From: Neospora caninum Liverpool
Taxonomy: Eukaryota > Apicomplexa > Conoidasida > Eucoccidiorida > Sarcocystidae
NCBI RefSeq assembly: GCF_000208865.1
Contig: NC_018396.1
Span: 4,149,101-4,213,100 of the forward strand
Reading direction: 5' to 3'
DNA length: 64,000 nt
A program made the position numbers and the translations under genes. This document shows positions 9,926 through 21,500 of this stretch, one piece after another. Within the stretch, counting starts at the first letter, position 1; each line of letters opens with the position of its first letter. A model generated the notes under the pieces. That model worked only from the letters and a program-made list of their open reading frames with translations. It was not told where the DNA came from and did not search any database.

Positions 9926-11020
9926 TCACATGGCATGCACGAACGCAGAAACGATAGCGACAGCTCCCGCAGCCAAGTATGCCTTCATCCCGGACATTGT
10001 TGCAGATGAGCTGTTTGGCGAAGCCTCAATCGTCACCAGCACTTTACAAACAGTTGAGGGTTCTCCTTCACTAGTCTGGCCTCTCTTCGAAACCTTTGAC
10101 TTCTTGCACCCGACCATAATATTTGCTGGCTCTTCTGGGAAATCGGTCGGCGGAATCTGCAGTGTGTAAGATGAGTTTTCGGTTTTTTGCCACCATGTGT
10201 CCTGGTATGTCGTGAGGACGGAAGTGTAGTCTCTCTCTTGGCAGTCACTGGTAGCCCCATTTTCTGAGCTATCGCAGTAATGTTGCTGGTACGTGCTCGG
10301 CATAATTTCTCCGTCAGTCCCGCAAACCAGGGTGAACGCGTTCTGAGACGGGCTCAGCGTGATGGTCTGAGGTACCTTGTTGCTACTCGTTCCGTAAGCG
10401 CAGGTGACGGTCTGGCCGTTCTTTGCACTTGCTCTCGCCGCGACCGTTACAGTCACCCTGCACTTGTCGGCGTTGTCATTTGCCACAATACAACCAACAA
10501 GAAACTTCTTGTCAGTATACGGGAAGTTCTCCTGCGGGACTGCTAGCTGCTGAGTGGTGCAATCCTCCGAGGTGTCGGTGGTGTCCTTCGACCAGGTGAC
10601 GCTTTCTGCGGGTTTGACAAGAATATCGTTGAGTGTGATACATGCACTGCTGCCGTTTGATGAACTGCATTGATGCAGCTTGTTAGCGCTTTGTGGGCAG
10701 ACCTTGTCGCCGTTCAGTTGTTCCGGAGCGCATACAAGGTGATTTTTTTTGCAGCTCACCTTCAACACATTTTGGTCTTCCGAAAGTGTCGCCTCAAGCT
10801 TTTGTGGCGATGGATCTGTATTATCGCACGTGCACTGGGTAGTTCCATGTTCGGTGTCCACCACACATTGTGATTTGGGTGTTTCGTCTTGCGCTCGAAC
10901 ACTCGAGAAAAATGATAGTCTGTCATCGTGCACATACGCGCTTGCAAGGAGTACCAGTAGAGTCACTCCCATTCGGAAATTGTGTGACAATTTCCGGTAT
11001 ACCCCGTAATTCAGAGACAT
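9926..11020 (-). CDS. SRS-family GPI-anchored surface antigen, copy 5 (most diverged domain 1, array edge)
   Basis: 364 residues, first gene of the array in transcription order. The signal segment is of the copy 2 type (SAYVHDDRLSFFSS). Domain 1 is the most different of the set: DTEHGTTQCTCD, KKNHLVCAPEQ, CITLNDILVKPAESV, and the hallmark region reads QENFPYTDKKFLVGCIVANDNADKC where the others have QKSGNTDQC. From VTVTVAARASAKNGQ to the end, domain 2 and the GPI signal return to near identity with the other copies. The breakpoint therefore falls at the D1-D2 linker. This copy shares the 490 bases upstream of the ATG with the others and then runs into unique sequence, so these 490 bases probably hold what every copy needs for transcription. 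Confidence 0.92.
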   Translation of the reverse strand: MSLNYGVYRKLSHNFRMGVTLLVLLASAYVHDDRLSFFSSVRAQDETPKSQCVVDTEHGTTQCTCDNTDPSPQKLEATLSEDQNVLKVSCKKNHLVCAPEQLNGDKVCPQSANKLHQCSSSNGSSACITLNDILVKPAESVTWSKDTTDTSEDCTTQQLAVPQENFPYTDKKFLVGCIVANDNADKCRVTVTVAARASAKNGQTVTCAYGTSSNKVPQTITLSPSQNAFTLVCGTDGEIMPSTYQQHYCDSSENGATSDCQERDYTSVLTTYQDTWWQKTENSSYTLQIPPTDFPEEPANIMVGCKKSKVSKRGQTSEGEPSTVCKVLVTIEASPNSSSATMSGMKAYLAAGAVAIVSAFVHAM

Positions 11021-13345
11021 CTTCGACGTCGTTGTCGTCGTACCCTGCAAACTCGCGCACCAAGATCGAGTTAGCCTTGTGCAATTTTGCTACAACAAAG
11101 CAAGTCAAGTCCGAGTGGACCAGCGCGCGACTCCCGTCAACTGGTGGTAGACTGAGATCTATCACGAGCTATGATCTTTCAGAGCAACTCGCCCCTGTAT
11201 CTTCGAGGAAGTAGTGAAAGCATGTGATTTTCTGAAGGCCCAATGCAGTAGAGCTTTTGACGGGGTCGGATCTCAAAGTCAGGGAACAATTGGGGAGCGC
11301 CTGACGACGCCGGTGGGAAGACGTGCTTTCTGCATGCAGCGGGCCCGCTAGCGGGTGCTAGCAGGTCCCTTCTCCACAGTTACATTTTCTGAGGATGTGG
11401 TGGTGGTGGAGAGAGTAGTTCGTCCTCTGAAAGGAAGGAAACGCTTTTATGAGTTCAGGTTGACCGCGTCACGCTTCGAATGGTTGATGTGTGTCGCCTG
11501 GCGGCAGCCGCCTCGCTCACGACAACCCCTGGTCTCCTTGACGACGCTAAGGGTGCGACTTCAGCAGCGCACTCTGCGTTGGATAGTAATATCGCGGTTG
11601 TCATCCCCTACGACACAGTCGATACACAGCAGTCCTTGCTTGAACAGGAAAGAGATTGAACTGTGTTTACGAGACACTGCTTTCAATAGGTGTACCGAGG
11701 CTACAGTCGAGCCCAAAAATACCTTCGGGGAAAAACTCCCTTGGTAGAACCGCAGATGAAAGACGCGAGGTTTCTCACTTCAGCACTCCACGGGCGTCAC
11801 TTTTCACCTCGTTGAGGGCGACGCAAAAGCGAAGTAATGGCTGGGTTGGAAGTGCTATGTCTGGTCGGTTTGGATCCACATTAGAAGCAGAAGCACAGTG
11901 TTTTCGAACGAGGCTGAATGTATTACCACAGAGAGCGAAGTTTGTTGAAGCTTGATAGAGGTCGTTCTCTTCGGCGTCCCACCGTTTCTCCGAAAGAATG
12001 TTAACGTTTCCATGTATCGCAGGAATCCGTCTCCCTGATTGCTCCTCGCTCTTCGAATACACACATGCAAGCCAGCTCAATGCCTCGCTTCCGCTGAGTG
12101 TTATAACGAGAGTAGAGTCTGTTACCACAGGGCAGCGAAGTAGCGCAGACTTGCCCACAAGAGTGCCCGTTTGAAAATAGATAATGAATAGTGCGTTTTC
12201 AGGATCCATTTCATCTTTTTGGAGGTACAAGAGCATACCTAGGGTTAGAGTCTGATTACAAAAAGTTCTTAGTTGCGCTTGCCAGAATTTTCTCCTGTGT
12301 GCCGAGGGGAATATACTTTAAACCGGTCGAACGAACAGTCATCGCCTTCACACAAGAGCAGAGTTTCAAAGGAAGCGCCTATATAGTTATGTTTGAGGGT
12401 TGTGTGTCCAGTAAAAAAGGCACGGTTTGATTAAATGGATTGTCTCAGTCCTGATTGTATGTTCTCCCTATTGGGGATAACGAGCAACAATTAATCTCGT
12501 TAGACTGTATTTAGAGTAGTAGCAAAACTGGTGGGAGACAAAATGCCGCTTTCTCATTGTTGCTAGCTGAAGATGTCTGGCAGTTAACCGAGATCCGTCA
12601 CTGGACGCCAGGTCCTGTCATTCTGAATGCTCAACGTAGCAATTCCCACAGCGCAAAAATCATCACTGTCAGTAAACGAGGTAAGGGTGACACACACTCT
12701 CCAAGTGAGCGCATGCAGGTGGTTCGAAAATGGGTCTAAGAAAAAAAGGTTGGTCAGGCGTTACCGCGGCAAGGCAGGCGTTCTATTCTCTCGCATTCCC
12801 TGCCAAGCCTTTCCCGGATTTGTGCTGAAAGCGGAATCCCTACGGAGCGCCCGAGACGGGGAGTACCGCTTTGCCTGCACTCGCGACTAAGCAGCCCCAG
12901 GGGCCACGTTGTAAGGCCAGTCAGAAGGGCAACTGCCATTCTAGACGACCAACGCTACTTTTGTTTCTCTGTTTCTCAGGTATTTCAGCAGGTGTGGGTC
13001 CTCATTTGCGTAGTGGCAACATCGCCATGTACTGCAACTGAGAACTCGTTTTGGTTCCTCCATCACGGCATGCGCTTCTACATGCCGTTTCTTAGTGAAG
13101 TTTGCTCTCAACATTGCTATTTTCTGCACGTATGCAGTGATACATATTGGCAGGAACTTGTTTCTCGTCCAGGTAATGCTACGTCTTTCAGTCAGGTGCA
13201 TGCACGCCAACCGCGTAGACCGCAGCTGTGGAACCAATTTTGTGCCGCAGCGCAAGTCCAACGACCGTTTTCTGCTTTCCTTCCCCTGTTCGCATCCTCC
13301 TCTGTGAGTCTGAGCATTTCATCACTTTGCTAGTTTCTGCACAAG
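11021..13345. other. Intergenic region between the SRS array and the secreted-protein gene
   Basis: The first 490 bases are the shared SRS upstream region. From about 11,530 the sequence is unique. Minus-strand frames such as 11775-12236 (153 codons) have no recognisable domain, signal or splice partners and are not called. The last few hundred bases are the likely promoter and 5' UTR of the gene at 13,346. Confidence 0.5.
11330..11373. promoter_or_regulatory. Conserved palindrome block about 310 bp upstream of SRS copy 5
   Basis: Same CTGCATGCAG, CGGGCCCG and GCTAGCGGGTGCTAGC arrangement as at 3246, 5943 and 8637. Here it sits only about 180 bases inside the right end of repeat homology, so it belongs to the part of the spacer retained upstream of the array's first gene. 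Confidence 0.4.
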
Positions 13346-14467
13346 ATGGCGCGTCTCGTACGGCTTTCAGTGGCAACCCTTCTGGTGTTCATCAGTGTCT
13401 CCGTCACTTCACTCCGACCTTTTGACAGAGATAGCCTCGCAGGAGAAGGGGGTTCAACTGACACACCTCTCGTGATTTTTGGAGCTGCAAAGATTCGCGG
13501 TCCCCTGGCACGAGCAGCCCGAAGGGGAGTTGCCAAATTGGGACGCAATGTGACTAAGTCTGTCCGTCGGATTGGTCGCCGGACAGGTCTTCGGCTACTC
13601 CACGAATCAAGGGGACACAAACGTACGCATCCTCAACTGGTTACTCCCGGAGAACAGCCTGCAGTTGTTCCAGTGGCAGCGGAGTTCCTCAGAAAGGACA
13701 GGCAGCAAGCGAAAACCCGCCCAGCTTTGCTCGACAAGAAAGGGGCGGAGGCCGGCACACTGCGTCCGTCAGCCTCCGTTGCCGCACACGACACACTGCA
13801 CGCGGTTACGACGAAACCCGCAGGCTCCCACGATGCAACAAAATCGGAGAAGAGGCAGAGCCCGCGTTATGTTGGCCAGACGACCGTTGTTGTGGAAGGT
13901 GAAAGAGACTCTGCGAAGAACGGGAAGATTTTACCACTGCGACGGCTCCAGACCACTTTTACACCGGTCCATCAGGAGGCATCCCAAGGAACGCTGCACG
14001 CCGCGAGACCGACCTTTGGAGCATCTCCCTCGTATACTGGCCACTCTGATTACTCTCGAAGTGTAGCATCATATTCACAACAACTCCATGCACCTTCATC
14101 CGGACCAATTTTCCCATTCGCGGATCCGGTAGGCTCCGTGGCCTCGATTGTGAACAGCATGGGCATGCCCACATACCCATCAAGCAGATCTGTTTATTCG
14201 GAAACCGACGACTGGGTGCAACGAGGCATGCCAAGCACATTTTCTCCAGCTTTCCCTCCAGAGGGGCTCGCCAGCATTGCAAATAGCGTAGTACAGACGC
14301 TCACTGCAGGTCCCCAAGCCTTGTTCAGAGGACAAACACATGGCGCCGCTACCAACGACATCTGGGGGTTCGCAGATCTCGGAAACGTTCTGGCTAGAAA
14401 CACCAACAACCTGCTGCAAACTGTCGGCGCGGGGAGCCTTGCTGGGTTAGGCTTCCCTCTTTGGTGA
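13346..14467 (+). CDS. Secreted protein resembling a dense-granule effector, function unknown
   Basis: Single-exon, 373-residue protein; the start lies in a good context (AAGATGG). Residues 1-22 form a clear signal peptide ending VSVTS. Residues 51-93 are strongly basic (ARAARRGVAKLGRNVTKSVR and more) and could form an amphipathic helix. At 199-201 there is an RRL tripeptide (PLRRLQTT) matching the core of the TEXEL site cut by the Golgi protease ASP5 in exported coccidian proteins. The C-terminal third has three similar helix-like segments (VASIVNS, LASIANSVV, LGNVLARNTNNLL) and ends in FPLW. There is no transmembrane span after the signal and no known domain. Export into the vacuole or host cell is inference from signal, basic helix and RRL. 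I do not recognise it as a named GRA. Confidence 0.75.
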   Translation: MARLVRLSVATLLVFISVSVTSLRPFDRDSLAGEGGSTDTPLVIFGAAKIRGPLARAARRGVAKLGRNVTKSVRRIGRRTGLRLLHESRGHKRTHPQLVTPGEQPAVVPVAAEFLRKDRQQAKTRPALLDKKGAEAGTLRPSASVAAHDTLHAVTTKPAGSHDATKSEKRQSPRYVGQTTVVVEGERDSAKNGKILPLRRLQTTFTPVHQEASQGTLHAARPTFGASPSYTGHSDYSRSVASYSQQLHAPSSGPIFPFADPVGSVASIVNSMGMPTYPSSRSVYSETDDWVQRGMPSTFSPAFPPEGLASIANSVVQTLTAGPQALFRGQTHGAATNDIWGFADLGNVLARNTNNLLQTVGAGSLAGLGFPLW

Positions 14468-17400
14468 GCTCTGTGGCGAACATAGTTTTTTTTGAGGGCT
14501 CCTTGACAGCATACATACAACCAACTATCTTGTGGAATGAGGAGGGCAATGACGAAGGTCATACCGCGAGCGTGGCACCAAAACGGGTCTTCAACGTGGC
14601 CCCGTAAGAATCGGATAACAATCATATGGTACAACTGTGCAGTGATTGTTTACTTTCCTGGTCACGAGCGACGAATCCCATTGTAAATAAACAGCAACAA
14701 CTCGACACTATTCGACGCCATGCTATCGAACATTAGACACCTAATGGACCGATGTGGGAATGAAACCAGACACATTCCACGGTCAGTTTGTGTTGCATGG
14801 AACCTGTCGCTCATACTCTGACTTTATAGCCCTAATGATTTGCCAGTGTATGTTGCCGGAAACAGACCTGTTGTATCCCACAACACAATCCACTCCTGCA
14901 AGGTAGAGTGTGAAATTTAGACGGGGTATCCGACTGGGAAACACAGGCGGGTATGGCGAGAAAAGTAAGAGTGAATAATGTACATTCTCAGGTGACGACG
15001 GAGATGCATTCCACTTTTCTAATTTTCTCACACGACCGCTTCTCGGCCGTCTAGCGAACCCCGCTAGTTTCCGTGGTCCAGTTGGGATCTTTATGGGCCA
15101 GGCGTTAAGAAACACACCCACACGTGAGATTTGGGGCAGTCCATCATGTGATTACCGCAGCCAGACGATGGACGTGACCGTTTAAAGAACGGAGCTTAAA
15201 CACTACCACAGTATATGCACTGTACCCAGCCAGAAGAGATATTTACATCGCCTCTCCGTGCAGAGGAATTTCCTGCTTCGCCTAGGTTCATAGGACGATC
15301 ACCAACTGGAAACTGCCCCGCTTTTCGCTCCGCCCCGTCACTGCTGGCGAGTGTGAGCGTGCAATGGGTCCAAAGACCCACTAGCGACACAGTCGTGGTC
15401 CACGCAGTTCCCGCTGTCTTGTGAACCGAAGATGATATTTTCGGCGATTGTGTGCCTCGCGGTCAGCTACACCACGAAACATCTGGATCTTTTCGCTTCG
15501 TCGGTGTTCGGAGGACGCGGTCGCCTTTTTGGGACTGTTCCTCGCCGAATGAAAACTCTGACTCGCACACCAAACGTGGTCAAAAACACACAATCTTCGA
15601 GTACGCGAGATACAACACCATAAATCATAAATGTGTGCAAAAAACGTCTCCCCACTTTTCCACAAGCAAGAGCGTGGATTAAAAAACCTCAGATGGGACA
15701 CCGTGTACAATACAGATCCTACGAGCTTAGCTTTGATCGTCGGCGCTCAGTAGCTTTCAGTGTTGGCAACAAAAATGGTTCTCAAAGCAGTTACATTCGC
15801 GGGTTTTTGCGTCACACCAAAACATAGCAAGACCGCCTGCTGGAAAGACCAACTGGACGGGCCTTGCAGATTACGCTGACTTCTTTCGCAGACTCTATCC
15901 GACGAAACCGCATCATGTTAACACCAGATCTTCCACATTGGACACATCACCCGTAAACGCAGGAGCCTTCACTCTAACCACGTTTCTCGATGCTCTGACA
16001 CCGATCCGGACACGCCACGTTTCAGGGTTTTTCCGCCAAAACTGGCGGCACTCGCACAGAAAAACTCAGTCATCTCTCGCTCTTGGCTGCCAATTCACAC
16101 CGTCGAAACTCGGCCCATATCGGGCTGCCGAAGACACCTTCTTCGTCGAAAGTGTCGAGGTTTGGAATTTCACCTCCGGCACCGTGTCGCCAAGTAGCCT
16201 GCCAGCTATGACGACGGCAGCAGTCTACCGGTCAAGCGCGTCTATCTGCTGGCGCGCGGCCTCTAGATTTCCCGTTTCCACTCGTGCATCCATCCGTGCA
16301 CCTCTATTTATTAACAGGTACATGTTTTGCTCCTGCATGCTGTACAGGACCAACCGCAGCACCACGCTGCATCAGGAAGCACAGAGCCATGCGGCGCGCA
16401 AGGATAGTTCGCAGAACCCGCGTTCGCAACCGAATCCAGGGGTGCAGTGCGCTGTTGGTCTCGGTTGATGTGGGTCTCACTAAGGTCCAGGTGACACTGC
16501 GTACTTGTTCACAAACTGAGGATTGTTGGCCTGGCACCTGTTTAGTAACAGGACGAACGCTTTTTACTCCTGGTATGGATGGACAGTACTCAACTCTTCT
16601 AGAGTTTAACCGCGACTGCAGGAACTGTCTTTGCAACCTTCTCGATCGCACTGCCCTCTGTCTGCAGGTTTCGTTCCCAACCCGTGTCTGTGCCTCTTTG
16701 TGAAGCTGTTTTGCCACCTCCCATCCACGTGAGGCGGCCAGATTCGCTCTCGACTCGTGGATGGCGCGATGTTTCTCGACTGGCGCGTTGTCTGTCAACG
16801 CTGTCACACCGCCTCTTGCCTTTTCCAGCTGTGCACCGTTGTCTGCGCCACACCCTCCCTACCTGTAAACATCCAGGTCGTGGCTTCTTGTTTCCGCGCC
16901 AGAAGCTCGAGAAGCCACTGTGTGCCACCGGATGCCGATTGTCTCAGTGTCGGAGTGCACCCCAGCCATTGCCAGAGTCCGAGTGAAGAGTGACAGGAAG
17001 CAGGCGTACTCGTGCTTCCTCGACTCTGAAGCATGACCTCGACCACTCCTGGTGCCATGGCCAGCGCCCAGAGTGCCTGATACGCCACCAAAAAGTTTCC
17101 TACAGGTGCTCTACATCTGCGTGTGTCCTCTTCGGGTGTACATACACAGCTTCCAGAGTCTGACGCTTTGCCCTCGCGAGGCAACGACTGACACATCGGA
17201 TTCCTGTGCTGCCGGATGTGTTTCCATCCACTTGGTGTGTTCCGCCGTCCAGAGCTGCGACCGGAGAGGGGCGAACCCGCAGGTGCCTTCTGCTCCATCA
17301 TTCCTAGGAACTGTTCCCCCTACGCTAGCCCTCCTCCTGTGCCACCAGCGCCCTTGGACAATTCTCCAGCGGGGATCGAAACGTGCGCTGCAGTTTCCCC

Positions 17401-18508
17401 GCCACTGCAGGTCGCCTCCGCCTCGGCAGGCCGTCCTGCACGGCATGCAGCGGTCGAAGCCGTTCGCAGACACACGCCTCTGCCTGCCTCAGCCGTGTGT
17501 GCCTTTTTCGGTCCAAACTCATGCGGGCACAGAGAGAATCCACGGGGAACAGAAGAGAACCTTAAATTTTGAGTGCGCACTGACAGGCAGGTGGCGCCGG
17601 ATTCGCCCCTTTCTCCCTGCGCTCCGACCTTCGCGGCGACCTTTTCCTTCACCAAGATTTTCTCCCTTTTGTCGCGCTTTCTCTGCAGCCTGTCAACCGT
17701 GTCAAGGACTAACACGAAAGCCGTTCGCGCGGGTCTCGACGCCTGGGAGCTAGCCAGCGATCGCGAGACACGGGAGAGGCGAGACACCGGAAGAAAAAAA
17801 AATGGGGAAGGACCAGCAGGTCCTGAGGGGCGAAAGGGAACTTTTTATTGCCTTCTCTTAACCATTTTCGCTGCACACTCCAGTTCTTGCGATTCTTCGT
17901 GGCGGCAGCTCTCGGCCTCGACGCATGATGCGTTCTGGGACTGTCAAGTTGCAGGCCTTCTTCAGGCTGCACATCTACACGCCCCGCGTCCCACTCTCGT
18001 CTGCTGCGGCATCTCTCGCTCTTCGCTGTCCCTCGCTTTCTTTCCTCTGGTCTCGCTTCCTCGTGTATTTCAACACATGACCAGAGCACGTTTTTCCGCC
18101 TTTCGTCGGCACTGCCTTTGTCGTGTCTCCATTCTCTTCGCTGCATGCAAGTGAGCCGGAGGTCCTCTTTTCCAACTTTTCTCACAGGACATATCGTCGC
18201 CTCTACCTTTCTTTCCTTCCTCTTTTCCTTCCATTCTTTTTTTCCCCGAGTCTGTCCTTCCGCTCCAACTTTCTCTCTTTCCTTCTCCTTTTCCTGTCCC
18301 GCGTTGTCTCCTTCCTCACCGTTTTTCGGGCCCTCTGTGGCCCGCCGTCTTCCCGCCCACCGCCTCCGTTCCACCCCTCTTTGGCGTTTTCTTTGAGCCT
18401 CTCTTCTTCTTTGGCAGATGTGAGAACGCGTGTACGCCTCGAACCGCGAGTAGCCTTTCCGCAATTCGTAAAGGATCTCCGTTAAACTGACACAGGACAG
18501 GAGACACC
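14468..18508. other. Intergenic region and 5' flank of the Tousled-like kinase gene
   Basis: Several open frames of 100-230 codons on both strands (for example 15938-16468 plus, 16804-17301 minus, 17052-17753 plus) overlap each other, show no domains and lack credible signals or splice partners. I call none of them. From about 18,180 to 18,410 the plus strand is very pyrimidine-rich (runs of TTCC and CTTT), typical of sequence upstream of coccidian start codons. TGCATG motifs occur at about 18,141. Confidence 0.5.
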
Positions 18509-21500
18509 ATGGAGGACGATGGGAGCCGTCTGGGGGTCCAACCCCTTTTCGTTCTCGTCAATCCACAGACGGGTGAGTTTCATTTCTCTCCTCCCTTCCT
18601 TTCCTGGGTCGTCTGTCTCTCAGACACACAAACAAAGGTGCCTCTCTTCTTCCGTTTTCCCTTTCTGTTTCTTTTCGGCTTCACTTTCCCCCGCTGTCTG
18701 TTGCACTTCTCAAGATTGCCGTCTGGACACATCGAGATATGCCCAGCCATCTATATCTCTATATACACATACATAGATGCAGAAACGTGCCTCAGATAAT
18801 GCATGTGGGCGCAAGTGTAGGAGAACGTGCCTTCCCTCTCTGGAGATTTGTTCACTGCACTCTGTGTGTGCCGCAGGCTTCTTTCTCTGGATGGCGTGCT
18901 GCCTGGCAGTGCCTCGTCAGGTTCGAGACAGACAACTGCGTGTGTATCTCCGCGTGTCGCTGCATGCGAATTCCTAATGTGCTCTTCGAGTTTTTCTGTC
19001 TCTGCATGCAGGTCAAACAGTCGTCCCGGCTGCTTCTTTCCCGGCCCCGCTTCCCCGATCGTACCCAGTGTTCCCACCCGCCTTCGTGTCCTCCTCAGCG
19101 CGCCTCTCTCCTGTTCGAGGCGGGCGTCTCTCCAGAACATCCTTAGTTCCCTCTCTGTCTCCCGTGCGGTCTTTGTCGTCTGCGTCTTCCCGCTGTCCAT
19201 GGAAAGACTCGGCAGGCGTCCCCGTCGCACGCCCTGGCCAATCTGTCTGGGTTCTCTATCACCGGCCTCAGCCGGCTTGTGGAGATATCTCTGTCTCTTC
19301 TAGCGAATCCTCTCCTCTCACAAACGCATCTTCCTCTCCTTCCTCTTCTTACTCTTCTTCATCTTCTTCCTGTTCATCTCCCTCTTCTGCTTCTTCTTCC
19401 TCTTCATCTTCCTCTTCGTCTTCCTCTTCATCTTCCTCTTCATCTTCTCTGTATAGCTTCCCTTTGACGGAAGGTGGAAGCGAGAACCGTGGCGGTGGCA
19501 GTCCGTCTCGGCGGACGCTGTTGGCTGCGGGCGAGGGCGTTTCGTCTCAGTCCTCGACGCCGGTTTCTTCGCACGCCTCGTCGGCTTTCTCTTCTCCGTG
19601 TTTGCCTGCGTCCTCCTTCGTGCCTCCCTTTCGTCGCGCCTCAGCCGCTTCCCCAACCTCGGCCCCGGCGCCCGCCCCCACAGCGCGGCAGCTTCTCTTT
19701 GCGCACCAGTGGCGCTTAAATCTGGCTGTTCTTCGAGAGGCTTTCGACGTTTCGTCGCTCTTCGCCTGTCTACCGGAGGGCGCCCGCGAGGCTTCTTCCA
19801 AGAACTCGCGTCCTTCTGCGCGGACGTCTTGCCTGTCCCCCGCCTCGCTCTCGCGCGTTGCACTGGCCGCGCAAAACGCTGCAGAGCGCAAAGGAGCCTC
19901 TCAGAAAGCTGCCGCCGTCGCCTCGCGAAGAGGGAGAACCAGGGGAGAAGACAAGCGAGAGAAGAAGGCGAGAGAAGATGAGGGAGAAGAAGCGGGAGAC
20001 GAAGCGGGAGAAGATGAGGGAGAAGAAGCGGGAGAAGACGCGAGAGAGGAGGACAGGGACGCGAGAGTGGAGAGATTGATGAGGGTTTCGAGGAGAAAGG
20101 TGGCGATGAAGTACGCGTTTCTGTTGAACAGAAAACACGACAAAGAGGACGAGACGCGACGCAAAGATGCAGAACCTAAAGAGAACAGAGACGGGAACCG
20201 ATCAGGAGAAGCCGCGTTCTTCCGAGAAGACAACGCGAGCGAGAGGGAAGAGAGAGAAGACGAGAGAGAACAAGAGAGAGAAGAACAGGGAGAAGACAAA
20301 GGGGAAGAAATGGAACTGCGAGAAAGAGAAAAGAAACAAAAAGCAGAGTTGTATCTGAGGCTGGAAGCATGGAATTGGGGTGCTCGTGCGAAGGAGCACC
20401 GAGACGTGCTTCGCAAAGTCCAGGCAGAGCTCGACGAATCTCTCCACCAGCAGCAGGTACGAAAGAAGGAAACTTTCCGGAACTTGTCGCCCCTCCCCAC
20501 CGAAACCTGAATACATAGACTTTCACGCATCTGCTCTATCTGTACATCTACTGTTTGCACATATATGTATGTATTGTCTATCCGTATTTGTGCCTAAAAC
20601 GTGTATATATAATGCCCATCTATATATACGTACACGTTGTGCCAACACATGTGTGCGAAGGATACAAGTACCCCGGTGAAAGTGTGTCGGCCGATGTATC
20701 GATTGTGAGGTGTTCCTGTTTGGATGTACCTGCGTAACTACACAGGAAAGTGGAACCCTTTCTTCAAACAGCACATCTGCCTATAAATAGTTATATTTGT
20801 ATGTGTGCATGGACGTGTATGTAGATGTGCGTGTCCTTTCGTGCATGCGTGTGTTGAGCGAGATGTGGAATGTGGGGCTCGTTCGGCCGCAGATTGCCTT
20901 GGCGGAAACTCAGGGCTGTACGTACAGACTTCCCAAATTACTGTGGCGAGCGTTGGCGGAGGCGAAGGAGTACGAGCGGCTTTTTCAGTCGTTTTCGCTG
21001 GAGGAAGCTAACAAACTTTACGGTGAGTCGTTTGCTCTCTTTTGTCGTTGTCTTTCTCGGCTTTTCCGCTCCCTTCTTCCGCTCGGTCTCCCAGCGCGTC
21101 CTGCCGGCGCCTGCGTCGTTCGTTCGCTGCATGCTCCTTCTCTGCCTTCCGTTTTTACGTCGCAAGGGTCTCTCCCCGCCTTCTTCTTTTCGACACTGTT
21201 TCTCTGCGTCTTCCAGCTGCCGTTTGGCGCATGCAATCCGTCCTCTTCTCTGTCTCCTGTGCCTCCTCGCACTTCATCGGCGGCGCTGTCTCCTCCGTTT
21301 CGGCCCTCCGTCGCTTCTCCGTCGGTCCCTGCAGGTCGCCGAGACGTTTTTGCAGACTGGCAAATCGAGAACCAGCGGCTGCGGCGCGCCTTCCTCGCTC
21401 AGTTGCAGCACCAGAACGCGATGCTTCAGCGCGCACGCGCCGCCCCCGCGCCGCTGCCCCAGGGCGCCGCGCCGCCGCCGAAGCCTGGCGCAGAGGCCGA

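Larger units (their letters stand above)
1..11515 (-). repeat. Tandem array of 2.69-2.70 kb SRS gene units (four full copies plus a partial one)
   Basis: The conserved start codons of successive SRS copies lie at 238, 2936, 5635, 8328 and 11020, so the period is 2698, 2699, 2693 and 2692 bases. Each unit holds one minus-strand SRS gene and a spacer of about 1.6 kb. Copies differ mainly by substitutions and small indels. Similarity upstream of the last copy stops at about 11,510-11,530, which marks the right edge of the array; the left edge is outside the window. The arrangement is what unequal crossing-over produces in SRS clusters. It is not a transposon (no inverted ends or transposase) and not a CRISPR array (units are far too long and protein-coding). 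Confidence 0.95.

Noticed and set aside
1..11515. CRISPR array, transposon or viral origin for the long tandem repeat
   Set aside because: Units are 2.7 kb and each carries a eukaryotic GPI-anchored antigen gene; no transposase, terminal repeats or short spacers.
11775..12236. 153-codon minus-strand frame
   Set aside because: No domain, no signal, weak start; could be chance. Not enough to call.
15938..16468. 176-codon plus-strand frame upstream of the kinase gene
   Set aside because: Composition and overlap with an equally open opposite-strand frame suggest chance; no splice partners found.
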